The notes under the pieces were generated by a model. It searched no databases and was not told the origin of the DNA. It saw only the letters and a program-made list of their open reading frames with translations. This document shows positions 49,208-57,342 of a stretch of DNA of 61,169 nt, one piece after another. Made by a program: the position numbers and the translations under genes. Positions within the stretch are counted from its first letter, which is position 1. Every line of letters starts with the position of its first letter. Location of the stretch: NCBI GenBank assembly GCA_902579395.1, contig CACHGK010000007.1, forward strand, positions 1 through 61,169. Reading direction: 5' to 3'. Source of the DNA: an uncultured Alphaproteobacteria bacterium (GTDB taxonomy: Bacteria > Pseudomonadota > Alphaproteobacteria > Methylaequorales > Methylaequoraceae).

Positions 49208-50425
49208 ATGAAAAAACTCGTGTCGTTTGATTACGCAAAAAAAATAATGTTTAAAAATATTAGGAAAAATAAAACAGAAATTGTTTCCTTACAAGATGTG
49301 GAGGATAGGGTTCTAGCAGAAAACATATACTCCAGAGTAGATGTTCCACACTTCAGTAATTCTGCAGTAGACGGTTTTGGATTTAAATACACGAAATTAA
49401 AAAAGAAAGAATATAACATTGTTGGAGAATCCAAACCTGGTAGTCCATTCCTTAAAAAATTAAAAGATGGTGAAGCTATCAAAGTTTATACCGGTGCATA
49501 CGTTATCAAAGAAATTACAGGTATAGACACTGTTTGTATGGAAGAAAATTGTGAACTAATTGGTAAAAAAATCATAAATATTAAAATATACAATAAGGGG
49601 TCGAACATAAGAATAAAAGGTGAGGATGTAAAAAAAAATAAATTAGTATTCAAAAGTGGCAAAAAAATAAGGTCTGTTGATCTTTCCCAACTATGTTCAA
49701 TTGGTACAACAAAAATAAAGGTTTATAAAAAATTAAAAATTGGCTTATTCTCAACTGGAGACGAACTCTGCTCTGATTTTGAGAAAAGAAATAAATATCA
49801 AATCTATGATTCAAATAAATTGGCACTTGCTTCTCTATTCAAAAAAATTGGATGTGAAGTCATTGATTTAGGAATTATTAAAGATTGTTTAACAGAGACT
49901 AAAAAAAGAATACAAAAAAATTTAAATAAAATTGATCTTTTAGTAACAACTGGTGGTGTCTCTAATAGTAGTACAGATAATGTTGGAAAATTTTTGAAAG
50001 AAAATGGGAAAATTTATTTTTGGAGATTATCTATTAAACCTGGAAGGCCTTTTGTGTTTGGAAAAGTTGGTAAAGTGCCATTTATAGGGCTTCCAGGTAA
50101 TCCAGTGGCAGCTATAATTACTTTCTTCATGTTAGTAATTTTTTATGTAAAAAAACTATCAGGTATTAAGGATTATGAAATAATTTGTAGATACCTACCG
50201 TGTGACTTTGATGTAAAAAAAAAAAAAGGAAGAACGGAATGGGTAAGAGGGAGCATAATTAATAAAAAAAGAAAAATTGTCTTAAAAAGATTTAAATCAA
50301 CAGGATCTGGTATTATCTCATCAATTAGTCAGAGTGAAGGAATTATAGAATTAGATAAAAAAAAGGAATATATTAAAAAAGGTAGTATACTTAAGTTTTT
50401 TAGATATGAGGATATGCTAAATTGA
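49208..50425 (+). CDS. moeA: Molybdopterin molybdotransferase MoeA
   Basis: MoeA inserts molybdate into adenylylated molybdopterin. The 405 residues show the N-terminal VPHFSNSAVDGFGF near 48 (usually MDGYA), the central YTGAYVIKEITGIDTV, and the MogA-like domain with STGDELCS and TTGGVSNSSTDNVG. IGLPGNPVAAIITF follows near 295. It lies between mobB and moaD, and its stop overlaps the moaD TTG start by 4 bp. Confidence 0.95.
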   Translation: MKKLVSFDYAKKIMFKNIRKNKTEIVSLQDVEDRVLAENIYSRVDVPHFSNSAVDGFGFKYTKLKKKEYNIVGESKPGSPFLKKLKDGEAIKVYTGAYVIKEITGIDTVCMEENCELIGKKIINIKIYNKGSNIRIKGEDVKKNKLVFKSGKKIRSVDLSQLCSIGTTKIKVYKKLKIGLFSTGDELCSDFEKRNKYQIYDSNKLALASLFKKIGCEVIDLGIIKDCLTETKKRIQKNLNKIDLLVTTGGVSNSSTDNVGKFLKENGKIYFWRLSIKPGRPFVFGKVGKVPFIGLPGNPVAAIITFFMLVIFYVKKLSGIKDYEIICRYLPCDFDVKKKKGRTEWVRGSIINKKRKIVLKRFKSTGSGIISSISQSEGIIELDKKKEYIKKGSILKFFRYEDMLN

Positions 50426-50670
50426 AGATATTATATTTTGCAAAGTTGAGACAACATTTGGGTAAAAGTTCGGATTCGATAAAGATTTCAGATGGAAAAA
50501 AAATTTCCGATGTAATTAATGAACTAAAAAATAAAAATGGTAACTACAGAAGAGCATTTGATCAAGTCAAGAATTTACAATACGCACTCAATTGTGAATA
50601 TGTTGATATTGAGCAAACTGTAAGAGACAGGGACGAACTTGCTATCTTCCCGCCAGTAACAGGAGGGTAA
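50422..50670 (+). CDS. moaD: Molybdopterin synthase sulfur-carrier subunit MoaD
   Basis: MoaD is the ubiquitin-like small subunit whose C-terminal glycine is thiocarboxylated to donate sulfur to molybdopterin. The 82 residues start ILYFAKLRQHLG and end in ELAIFPPVTGG, with the required Gly-Gly terminus. The start is TTG at 50422, overlapping the moeA stop; no ATG is available. The codons for the last residues also form the ribosome site of moaE. Confidence 0.95.
   Translation: MKILYFAKLRQHLGKSSDSIKISDGKKISDVINELKNKNGNYRRAFDQVKNLQYALNCEYVDIEQTVRDRDELAIFPPVTGG
50661..50666 (+). promoter_or_regulatory. moaE Shine-Dalgarno inside the moaD Gly-Gly codons
   Basis: AGGAGG at 50661-50666 lies 3 bp before the moaE ATG and is part of the moaD codons ACA GGA GGG TAA. 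It is an unusually strong ribosome site for this AT-rich genome, where many starts have little or no Shine-Dalgarno. Confidence 0.8.
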
Positions 50671-51119
50671 TGAAGATTTATTTCCAAAAAGAGAGTTTCT
50701 TAGTTCAAGAGAATTTTGAGAAATTTTCTAAAGTTAATAAAGCTTCTGGTTCAATTATATCATTCGTTGGTAAAGTCCGTCCAATAACTAATAATAAAGA
50801 AGTTATAGATATAGAAATTGAAATTTATAAAAAAATGGCAATTATTCAAATGAAAAAAATAATATCGATGCTTATGAAAAAATATAAAATATTAGATTAC
50901 TTAATTATTCATCGTTTCGGCAAAGTAAAACCACAAGAAAACATTCTACTTGTAATAGTTGCCTCTCAACACAGAAAAGAAGGATTTAGATTTATAGAGG
51001 ATTTAGTTGATTGGTTAAAAATAAAAATAACATTTTGGAAAAAGGAAAATTATCTAAATGATTATGAGTGGGTTGAACAAAAAATAACAGATAGAAAAAT
51101 ATTTTTAACTAAGAATTAA
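50670..51119 (+). CDS. moaE: Molybdopterin synthase catalytic subunit MoaE
   Basis: MoaE binds two MoaD and converts cyclic pyranopterin monophosphate to molybdopterin. The 149 residues contain SGSIISFVGKVR, HRFGKVKPQENILLVIVAS and QHRKEGFRFIEDLVDWLK. The active-site lysine region ITFWKKE lies near the C-terminus. The ATG uses the last base of the moaD stop. Its 3' end overlaps the end of convergent ilvE by 11 bp. Confidence 0.94.
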   Translation: MKIYFQKESFLVQENFEKFSKVNKASGSIISFVGKVRPITNNKEVIDIEIEIYKKMAIIQMKKIISMLMKKYKILDYLIIHRFGKVKPQENILLVIVASQHRKEGFRFIEDLVDWLKIKITFWKKENYLNDYEWVEQKITDRKIFLTKN

Positions 51120-51981
51120 CCTTTTTATTAAATTCATTAATAAGTAGCTTGGTTGTTTCCCCTACATTAAAAATAAGATTATCTATCGAATTTACAGGTG
51201 TAATTTCTACAGCTGTTCCTGTTAAAAATACCTCATCACAATCTTCTAAAAAATTTAATTTATAATGATCCTCCTCTACTTCAATATTCAGTTTCTTTGC
51301 AATATCAATTACTGTTTGTCGTGTTATTCCATTCAAAAAACAATCGGGAATTGGTGTGTATAATTTTTTATTTTTTATGAAAAAAATATTTGCGCCTGTT
51401 GCTTCAGCTATAAATCCTCTATAATCAAGCATAAGCGCATCGTCGAATCCATCTTTCTCTGCTTCATGTTTACTTAAGGAACAAATCATATAAAGCCCAG
51501 CTGCTTTGCTATCTGTAGGTGCTGAATTTGGTGATGGTCTTACCCATTTTGATGTTGTTAGACGAATACCGCCAAGTATTTTTTCAGGGGAGAAATAAGA
51601 CGGCCATGACCAGGCTGCTATTGCTAAATGTGTACTTGCATCCAAAGCAGATATAGCCATTTTTTCACTACCTCTCCATGCCACTGGTCTAATATAACCA
51701 TTCTTTACTTTTTGCTTCTCTGTAATTGTTGAAGTTACAGCCTTAACTTCACCTATGTCATATGGGATCTTTAGATCTAGTAATTCGGCTGATCTGAATA
51801 GCCTTTCTATGTGCTCATCTAATTTAAATATTTTGCCGTTATAAATTCTTATACCCTCAAAGACGCAGCTTCCGTAATGCAAACCATGGTTTAGGATGTG
51901 GACTGTGGATTCATTCCATTTCTTAAAAAAACCATCTACCCAGATATGGCCATCTCTTTTATCAAAAGGGATCATTTGCAT
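51109..51981 (-). CDS. ilvE: Branched-chain amino-acid aminotransferase IlvE
   Basis: IlvE is the class IV PLP enzyme making leucine, isoleucine and valine. The 290 residues begin FDKRDGHIWVDGFF and contain HYGSCVFEGIRIY near 36, KNGYIRPVAWRG, SKAAGLYMICSLSKHEA, the family signature region GFIAEATGANIFFIKN, and LTGTAVEITPV near the C-terminus. It is divergent from the two-component pair across a 73-bp spacer. In Rhodobacter-type genomes an ilvE homologue is likewise next to a PetR-like regulator. Confidence 0.95.
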   Translation of the reverse strand: MQMIPFDKRDGHIWVDGFFKKWNESTVHILNHGLHYGSCVFEGIRIYNGKIFKLDEHIERLFRSAELLDLKIPYDIGEVKAVTSTITEKQKVKNGYIRPVAWRGSEKMAISALDASTHLAIAAWSWPSYFSPEKILGGIRLTTSKWVRPSPNSAPTDSKAAGLYMICSLSKHEAEKDGFDDALMLDYRGFIAEATGANIFFIKNKKLYTPIPDCFLNGITRQTVIDIAKKLNIEVEEDHYKLNFLEDCDEVFLTGTAVEITPVNSIDNLIFNVGETTKLLINEFNKKVNS

Positions 51982-52054
51982 AATTCATTTATTAAAGTTA
52001 AGATTCATTAATATAACATTTAAAAATTAATTATAAATAGTCTGATATTTATTT

Positions 52055-52741
52055 ATGAGAGCTTTACCACACCTTCTATGTATAGATGACGACAATAATA
52101 TTAGAGAATTACTGAAGATTTATCTTTCAGGAAAAAATTTTAGAGTAAGTGTCGCTAAAGATTCATTTGATGCGGAAAAATTAACAAATTTTTTTATTTT
52201 TGATCTAATTGTTCTAGATATTATGATGCCAAAAAAAAATGGCATTGAGTTTTTAAACTCCTTAAGAAAATTTGACTTAAATACACCCGTTCTAATGTTA
52301 ACTGCGGATGGTCAATTAGATAATAAAAAAAAATCTTTTCTCAATGGTTGTGATGATTATTTAGTCAAACCATTTGAACCCACAGAACTATTATTAAGAA
52401 TTAATAAGCTATTAAATCCAAGGTTTAATAAAAATGTTTCAGGAATTAAGAGATATTTTGGAGATTTTGAATATAACTCTACAAAAAAAACATTATCAAA
52501 GAATCTGGAAAATATAAATTTAACAAATTCTGAGTTAATTATAATCGATTTCCTGACAAAAAATCTAAATAAAGAAATAACAAGAGAGAAAATTGCAAAT
52601 TTACTTGGAGATGAAATAAATTTAAGATCAGTTGATGTCATAATAACAAGATTAAGAAAAAAAATTATTTCTGATAATAATAGTTCATTTCTTAGGACTA
52701 TTAGAGGAAAAGGATATATGCTCGTAAGTGAATATGAATAA
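52055..52741 (+). CDS. OmpR-family response regulator (PetR-like)
   Basis: This is a two-component DNA-binding regulator. The 228 residues have an N-terminal receiver with the acidic pocket CIDDDNN, phospho-acceptor Asp in LIVLDIMMP, LMLTADG and VKPFEP, then a winged-helix domain ending SVDVIITRLRKKI and TIRGKGYML. The ATG is 73 bp from divergent ilvE. The partner kinase overlaps by 8 bp. The target genes cannot be told from the sequence. Confidence 0.93.
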   Translation: MRALPHLLCIDDDNNIRELLKIYLSGKNFRVSVAKDSFDAEKLTNFFIFDLIVLDIMMPKKNGIEFLNSLRKFDLNTPVLMLTADGQLDNKKKSFLNGCDDYLVKPFEPTELLLRINKLLNPRFNKNVSGIKRYFGDFEYNSTKKTLSKNLENINLTNSELIIIDFLTKNLNKEITREKIANLLGDEINLRSVDVIITRLRKKIISDNNSSFLRTIRGKGYMLVSEYE

Positions 52742-54026
52742 GAAATTTTTTAAAAAGTTTCTTCCCAAGAAGTTATTACCAAGGTTACTATTAATTTTTC
52801 TTATACCTTTAATTATAATTCAATGCTCAGTTATCTTTTTTTTCTACGATAGACACTGGGATAAAATAGTTAATAGATTCTCTAATATTGCTAGTAATAA
52901 AATTAATCTGATCATTAATACTTATAAAAAAACTAATTTTGACAATGCAAAAAATATCGCAACAACATTAAACATGAGTTTAACGTACGAAAATAGCTTG
53001 GATAGATCTCTAAGTAAAAAATCAAGTTTGGAAAAAAAAATTTACGATACTATCAAGTCTAGAGTAAATAAAAATATAGAAATGAATTTTAAGAAAAATT
53101 TTGTTTCTATTTTTATTTTTACTAATGATGGTATCCTGAAAATGGATCTTCCCAGAAAATATTTACTAAGTGAAACACCGACAATTTATATATTATGGAT
53201 TATTTCGACATCATTAGTTCTATCTCTAATAGCATTCTTATTTTTAAGAATACAAATTAGGGCAATTTATAGACTTGCCAAATCAGCTGAGGAGTTTGGT
53301 AAAGGTAAAAAAATTGCTAATTTTAAGCCCGAGGGTGCATTGGAGATAAGAGCTGCAGGCAGTGCATTCATGAAGATGCGAAGAAGAATTAATAATTATA
53401 TTGACCAAAAAACTAGTTTTCTTGCTGGAATCTCACATGATTTAGGTACTTTAGTTACTAGAATAAAATTAAGATTAGAATTACTCGAGGATAAAAAAGG
53501 AATCATTGATATTAAAAAGGACATAGATATTATGCAAGTTTTTTTGAAAGAATATCTTGAATACTCAAAGCAAATAAATGTCAGTAGATTTACAAAAATT
53601 AATTTGTTGCAAACCATAAATCAAGTCATTGAGCTCTCAAAATTAAAAAAAAAAAAAATTAATATTAAATGCTCAAAAAATTTATTTATTAAAACAGATA
53701 AAAATTCATTATTTAGAATAATATTTAATTTATTTGAAAATGCAGCAAGGTATGGAACTATAATTCAAATTACCGCAAAGAGGAATCAGGATTCTCTGAT
53801 TATTGAGATAGAAGATAATGGTCCGGGCATTGAAAATCAATATAGAAAAAAAATATTCAATCCATTTTATAAAATTGATAACTCTAGAAATTTAAATAAA
53901 AGTGGATCTGGACTTGGATTAAGTATTGCTAGAGAACTTTCAAAAAAAATCAAAGCAAAAATAAAATATAAAACATCACAAAAGTTAAAAGGGTCATTAT
54001 TCTTAATTACAATCCCAATTGAATAG
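52734..54026 (+). CDS. EnvZ-like sensor histidine kinase
   Basis: This is a membrane sensor kinase paired with the preceding regulator. From the ATG at 52734 (a GTG at 52728 is also possible) it has about 430 residues. In order these are helix 1 (about 17-38), a short periplasmic domain (to about 140), helix 2 (about 150-170), HAMP, a dimerisation/phosphoacceptor helix with the His in SHDLGTLVTRI, and the ATPase with NLFENAARYG, DNGPGI and GSGLGLSIA. The H-box differs from the usual SHDLRTPLTRI at the Arg and Pro positions. It converges on proC with 5 bp between stops. Confidence 0.92.
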   Translation: MNKKFFKKFLPKKLLPRLLLIFLIPLIIIQCSVIFFFYDRHWDKIVNRFSNIASNKINLIINTYKKTNFDNAKNIATTLNMSLTYENSLDRSLSKKSSLEKKIYDTIKSRVNKNIEMNFKKNFVSIFIFTNDGILKMDLPRKYLLSETPTIYILWIISTSLVLSLIAFLFLRIQIRAIYRLAKSAEEFGKGKKIANFKPEGALEIRAAGSAFMKMRRRINNYIDQKTSFLAGISHDLGTLVTRIKLRLELLEDKKGIIDIKKDIDIMQVFLKEYLEYSKQINVSRFTKINLLQTINQVIELSKLKKKKINIKCSKNLFIKTDKNSLFRIIFNLFENAARYGTIIQITAKRNQDSLIIEIEDNGPGIENQYRKKIFNPFYKIDNSRNLNKSGSGLGLSIARELSKKIKAKIKYKTSQKLKGSLFLITIPIE

Positions 54027-54031
54027 TTTTT

Positions 54032-54838
54032 TTAGATAAAATCTTCTGAAATCTCTAAAGATTTCTTTTTTGCTTTTAAAATTGCCCTTTCAAGCAAACT
54101 ATAAAATGACTGATTTCGAGAAAATATTTTTAGTGCTTCTTCTGTTGTACCACCTTTACTTGCAACTGTTGAGATTAACTTTTCAAAATTTGTGTTACCC
54201 ATTTTTATTTGTTTTAAAGTTCCTTCAAGCAATGAACCTAAAAGTAAAAAAGAATCATTAGCTTTAATTCCATTTTTTTTATTTAATCTATTTAAACAGT
54301 CTAAGAAAAAAAATAAATATGCTGGACCTCCACCAAACATTGCTGTAAAGAAATCTAATTGTTTTTCAGAATAAATCCAAATTAAAATTCCAAAACTACT
54401 AAAATCCGTTTTTAATTTTTTTTTTAGTTTATGATTTAAGTTTTTTGTAAATATTGCCGTAGCACTATTATTTGTCTCAATAAAAATATTTGGCATTATT
54501 CTTACGACCTCAGATTTTGCTCCTGTATATTTCAATATAATATTTGTTTTAAGCCCAGCAACAAATGAGATAATAATATGTGTTTTTTCACAGAAATTTT
54601 TTAGTTCATTTAGGATTTCTTTTGCAAATTTAGGTTTTACGCATATCATTATATATTTTATTGACTTCCATTTAACTTCACTTAAAGTTTCGCAAAATTT
54701 GACTTTTCCATACTTTTTACTAATCTCTCGCTTAACTTTTGAATTATTATCAAGGACGAAGACTTTCTTATCTTTTTTTTGAAAACCGTCTAAAATAATT
54801 TTACCAAGGTTTCCACAACCAATTAAAAGAGATGTCAT
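54032..54838 (-). CDS. proC: Pyrroline-5-carboxylate reductase ProC
   Basis: ProC catalyses the last step of proline synthesis with NAD(P)H. The 268 residues have the Rossmann start LLIGCGNLGKIILDGF, MICVKPKFAKEI near 65, VVRIMPNIFIE near 112, GGGPAYLFFFLD near 163 and the C-terminal STVASKGGTTEEALK. The ATG overlaps the YbjN-domain gene by 4 bp, a common alphaproteobacterial pair. Confidence 0.94.
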   Translation of the reverse strand: MTSLLIGCGNLGKIILDGFQKKDKKVFVLDNNSKVKREISKKYGKVKFCETLSEVKWKSIKYIMICVKPKFAKEILNELKNFCEKTHIIISFVAGLKTNIILKYTGAKSEVVRIMPNIFIETNNSATAIFTKNLNHKLKKKLKTDFSSFGILIWIYSEKQLDFFTAMFGGGPAYLFFFLDCLNRLNKKNGIKANDSFLLLGSLLEGTLKQIKMGNTNFEKLISTVASKGGTTEEALKIFSRNQSFYSLLERAILKAKKKSLEISEDFI

Positions 54839-55338
54839 GCCTCACCATGAGTATCCAATAATGCAATATCTAATGCATAAATTGGATCTTGTTTTTTATA
54901 AAAAAATACAAAGAAGACTGGGAAGAATCTGTCACATTCGGATTGCACAATGTCAAAAAAATCCTTAATCTGTTCGATCGATAAGATGTTCTGACCTTTG
55001 ATTGAAATTTTATAACTAAAAAAAATTGTATTTAATTTTGAACAATAATTAAAAAAGCCAACGGAAACTTTTTTATTAACATTTGAAATAAGTGAATAAA
55101 TTGACTTCCCACCCTTATTTTTTTTAGACATATCAAAATAACTATTTACCTCTATTATTTTATTTTTATTATCCCATTTTAGTGAAATATTATAATTTCT
55201 CCATTTTCCTTTTGCTTTAATAGTAATTTCATCATTAGAGTCTCTTAATATATCAAAATTATCATTTATTAAATAATCTTCTATAAAGTCAATTGGGTTG
55301 TTTCTATTGATAATTTTTTTTTGACTGTCAAAACTCAC
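54835..55338 (-). CDS. YbjN-domain protein
   Basis: This is a 167-residue protein of the YbjN family, whose fold resembles type III secretion chaperones and whose function is not settled. The product has NPIDFIEDYLINDNFD at the start, a central beta-rich stretch (WRNYNISLKWDNKNKIIEVNS), and a C-terminal helix region with CDRFFPVFFVFFY and ALDIALLDTHGEA. It precedes and overlaps proC by 4 bp; in many alphaproteobacteria a YbjN gene occupies this same place. There is no signal peptide, so it is likely cytosolic. Confidence 0.75.
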   Translation of the reverse strand: MSFDSQKKIINRNNPIDFIEDYLINDNFDILRDSNDEITIKAKGKWRNYNISLKWDNKNKIIEVNSYFDMSKKNKGGKSIYSLISNVNKKVSVGFFNYCSKLNTIFFSYKISIKGQNILSIEQIKDFFDIVQSECDRFFPVFFVFFYKKQDPIYALDIALLDTHGEA

Positions 55339-55419
55339 ATCTTAATAATAATATATATATAAATAATAAACAACTACTATTAGTATCAAAACGTATTTTA
55401 GACACAACATATTGATTTT

Positions 55420-55611
55420 ATGATAAAAGATACAATTATATTAATTTTAATTTTCATATACATAATATCTTTCACTATTTGGATATTATTTTTCTATAGA
55501 CTTTTGAAAACAAAAATTGAAACTAAAAAAAAAATCTATTTTATTAATATTTCAACCTTTATAGTTTTCACATATTTATTAAGTTTCTTAGTACTAGAGG
55601 TTTTAAATTAA
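55420..55611 (+). CDS. Small two-helix membrane protein, unknown
   Basis: I do not recognise this 63-residue product. It has two hydrophobic helices (about 5-26 and 42-61) joined by a short, basic loop (KTKIETKKKI), so it would sit in the inner membrane with the loop in the cytoplasm. It ends 1 bp before the hldD start, which argues for real co-translation with hldD. No clear ribosome site precedes the ATG. By chance an AT-rich hydrophobic frame could arise, so confidence is moderate. Confidence 0.5.
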   Translation: MIKDTIILILIFIYIISFTIWILFFYRLLKTKIETKKKIYFINISTFIVFTYLLSFLVLEVLN

Positions 55612-55612
55612 A

Positions 55613-56569
55613 ATGATTGTCGTTACCGGGGGGGCGGGTTTTATTGGTTCTAATTTAATAAATTATCTTATTGCAAAGGAGCATGTTGTTGCATCCATAG
55701 ATTGGCATAATAAAAAAAACGATGCCTATTTCTTCAACAAAGGGTTTGAGAAAGTAGATCCCAAAGATACCGACTTTTTCTTGGAAAAAAACTTTAATAA
55801 AATTTCAATTATAGTACATCTCGGTGCGATTACCTCCACAACCGAAAGGAATTTAGATCTTATCATCAAAAATAATATAGATTTATCTTTAAAGCTTTGG
55901 CATTGGTGTTTGAAAAATAAAAAAAGATTTATCTATGCCTCCTCTGCAGCAACATATGGAGACGGCAAAAATGGTTTTGACGACAGCTCGAATGATAAAA
56001 ATTTGTCAAACTTAATTCCATTGAACTTATATGGTTGGTCAAAACATTTAATTGACAGATCAATATGGAAGGATCAAAAAAAATTTCCTACACAGTGCGT
56101 TGGTTTAAAATTTTTTAATGTTTACGGACCAAACGAATTTCATAAGGATGAAATGAAAAGTATAGTCCTTAAAATTTATCAGAAAATTCAATCCAATCAG
56201 ACAATTAAATTATTTAAATCTCATAATGCAAATTATAAGGATGGTCAGCAATTAAGAGATTTTGTTTATGTGAAAGATGTAGTTGATGTAATTTATTGGT
56301 TAATAAAAAAACCTAAAGTTAATGGATTATTTAATATTGGAAGTTCAACTCCAAGAAGTTTTAACGATTTAGCCAAATGTGTTTATAGAAATTGTAATAA
56401 AACAAAAAAAATTCAATATGTTCCCACACCTCCTTCTATAAGGGATCAATACCAATATTTTACTAAAGCAAATATTCAAAAACTTAGAAAAGCTGGTTAT
56501 AAGAAAAATTTTTTAAGTTTAGAAGATGGTATAAACGATTATATTTCAAATTATTTAAGAAAAATTTAA
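55613..56569 (+). CDS. hldD: ADP-L-glycero-D-manno-heptose 6-epimerase HldD
   Basis: HldD epimerises ADP-heptose to the form used for the LPS inner core. The 318-residue extended SDR has the NADP loop VTGGAGFIGSNL at the start, HLGAITST near 69, the catalytic YASSAATYGDG and YGWSKHLID (Tyr-x3-Lys). The family-specific FNVYGPNEFHKDEMKS and QLRDFVYVKDV follow. It starts 1 bp after the small membrane ORF and shares its last base with lgt. No other heptose gene is in the window. Confidence 0.93.
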   Translation: MIVVTGGAGFIGSNLINYLIAKEHVVASIDWHNKKNDAYFFNKGFEKVDPKDTDFFLEKNFNKISIIVHLGAITSTTERNLDLIIKNNIDLSLKLWHWCLKNKKRFIYASSAATYGDGKNGFDDSSNDKNLSNLIPLNLYGWSKHLIDRSIWKDQKKFPTQCVGLKFFNVYGPNEFHKDEMKSIVLKIYQKIQSNQTIKLFKSHNANYKDGQQLRDFVYVKDVVDVIYWLIKKPKVNGLFNIGSSTPRSFNDLAKCVYRNCNKTKKIQYVPTPPSIRDQYQYFTKANIQKLRKAGYKKNFLSLEDGINDYISNYLRKI

Positions 56570-57342
56570 TGTATATTCATAATTTCAATCCAGTAGCTTT
56601 TGAAATCTTAAATTTTAAAATTTATTGGTACTCATTGTCCTATCTCTTCGGATTTGTATTCAGTTTTTTTTATGCAAAAATACTTATAAATAAAAAATTA
56701 ATAATTATTAATTTCAAAGATTTTGAGGATTTTTTATTTTGGGCAGTAATTTCTGTGATCCTTGGAGGAAGAATAGGATATGTATTATTTTATAATTTAG
56801 ATTTATATATAAATAATCCTTTGGAAATTTTAGAAATTTGGAAAGGTGGAATGTCATTTCATGGAGGATTAAGCGGATTAATAATATGTATTTTTGCTTT
56901 CTCAAAAATTAAAAAATTAAATTTCCTTGAACTCTCAAACCTAGTATCTGCTTGTGCACCCTTTGGAATTTTTTTAGGTAGATTGGCAAATTTTGTTAAC
57001 GGAGAATTAGTTGGAAGACCAACTTATTCTAATTGGGGTGTTGTTTTCTTCGAAAATGATGTTTTAAGGCACCCAAGCCAAATTTATGAAGCATTCTTTG
57101 AGGGATTAATTATTTTTATAATTTTATTATTTATAATATTAAAAAAACATCATAAATCGATTAATCTTTTTGCTGTTTTTTTTGTTCTTTATGGAAGTTT
57201 TAGATTCTTTCTCGAGTTTTTTAGAGAACCCGATTCACAATTAGGTTTTATAATATTTAACCTATCGATGGGTCAATTGCTGTCAATTCCAATGATTTTT
57301 ATTGGTTTTTATTTTTTAAAAAAAAATCATGTTAAGAATTAA
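56569..57342 (+). CDS. lgt: Prolipoprotein diacylglyceryl transferase Lgt
   Basis: Lgt adds diacylglycerol to the lipobox cysteine of prelipoproteins in the inner membrane. The 257 residues have about seven helices, GGRIGYVLFYN near 65, MSFHGGLSG near 93, the Lgt signature GRLANFVNGELVGRPT near 138, and HPSQIYEAFFEG. Possible clients in this window include BamD. It shares one base with hldD and overlaps midA by 14 bp. Confidence 0.96.
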   Translation: MYIHNFNPVAFEILNFKIYWYSLSYLFGFVFSFFYAKILINKKLIIINFKDFEDFLFWAVISVILGGRIGYVLFYNLDLYINNPLEILEIWKGGMSFHGGLSGLIICIFAFSKIKKLNFLELSNLVSACAPFGIFLGRLANFVNGELVGRPTYSNWGVVFFENDVLRHPSQIYEAFFEGLIIFIILLFIILKKHHKSINLFAVFFVLYGSFRFFLEFFREPDSQLGFIIFNLSMGQLLSIPMIFIGFYFLKKNHVKN

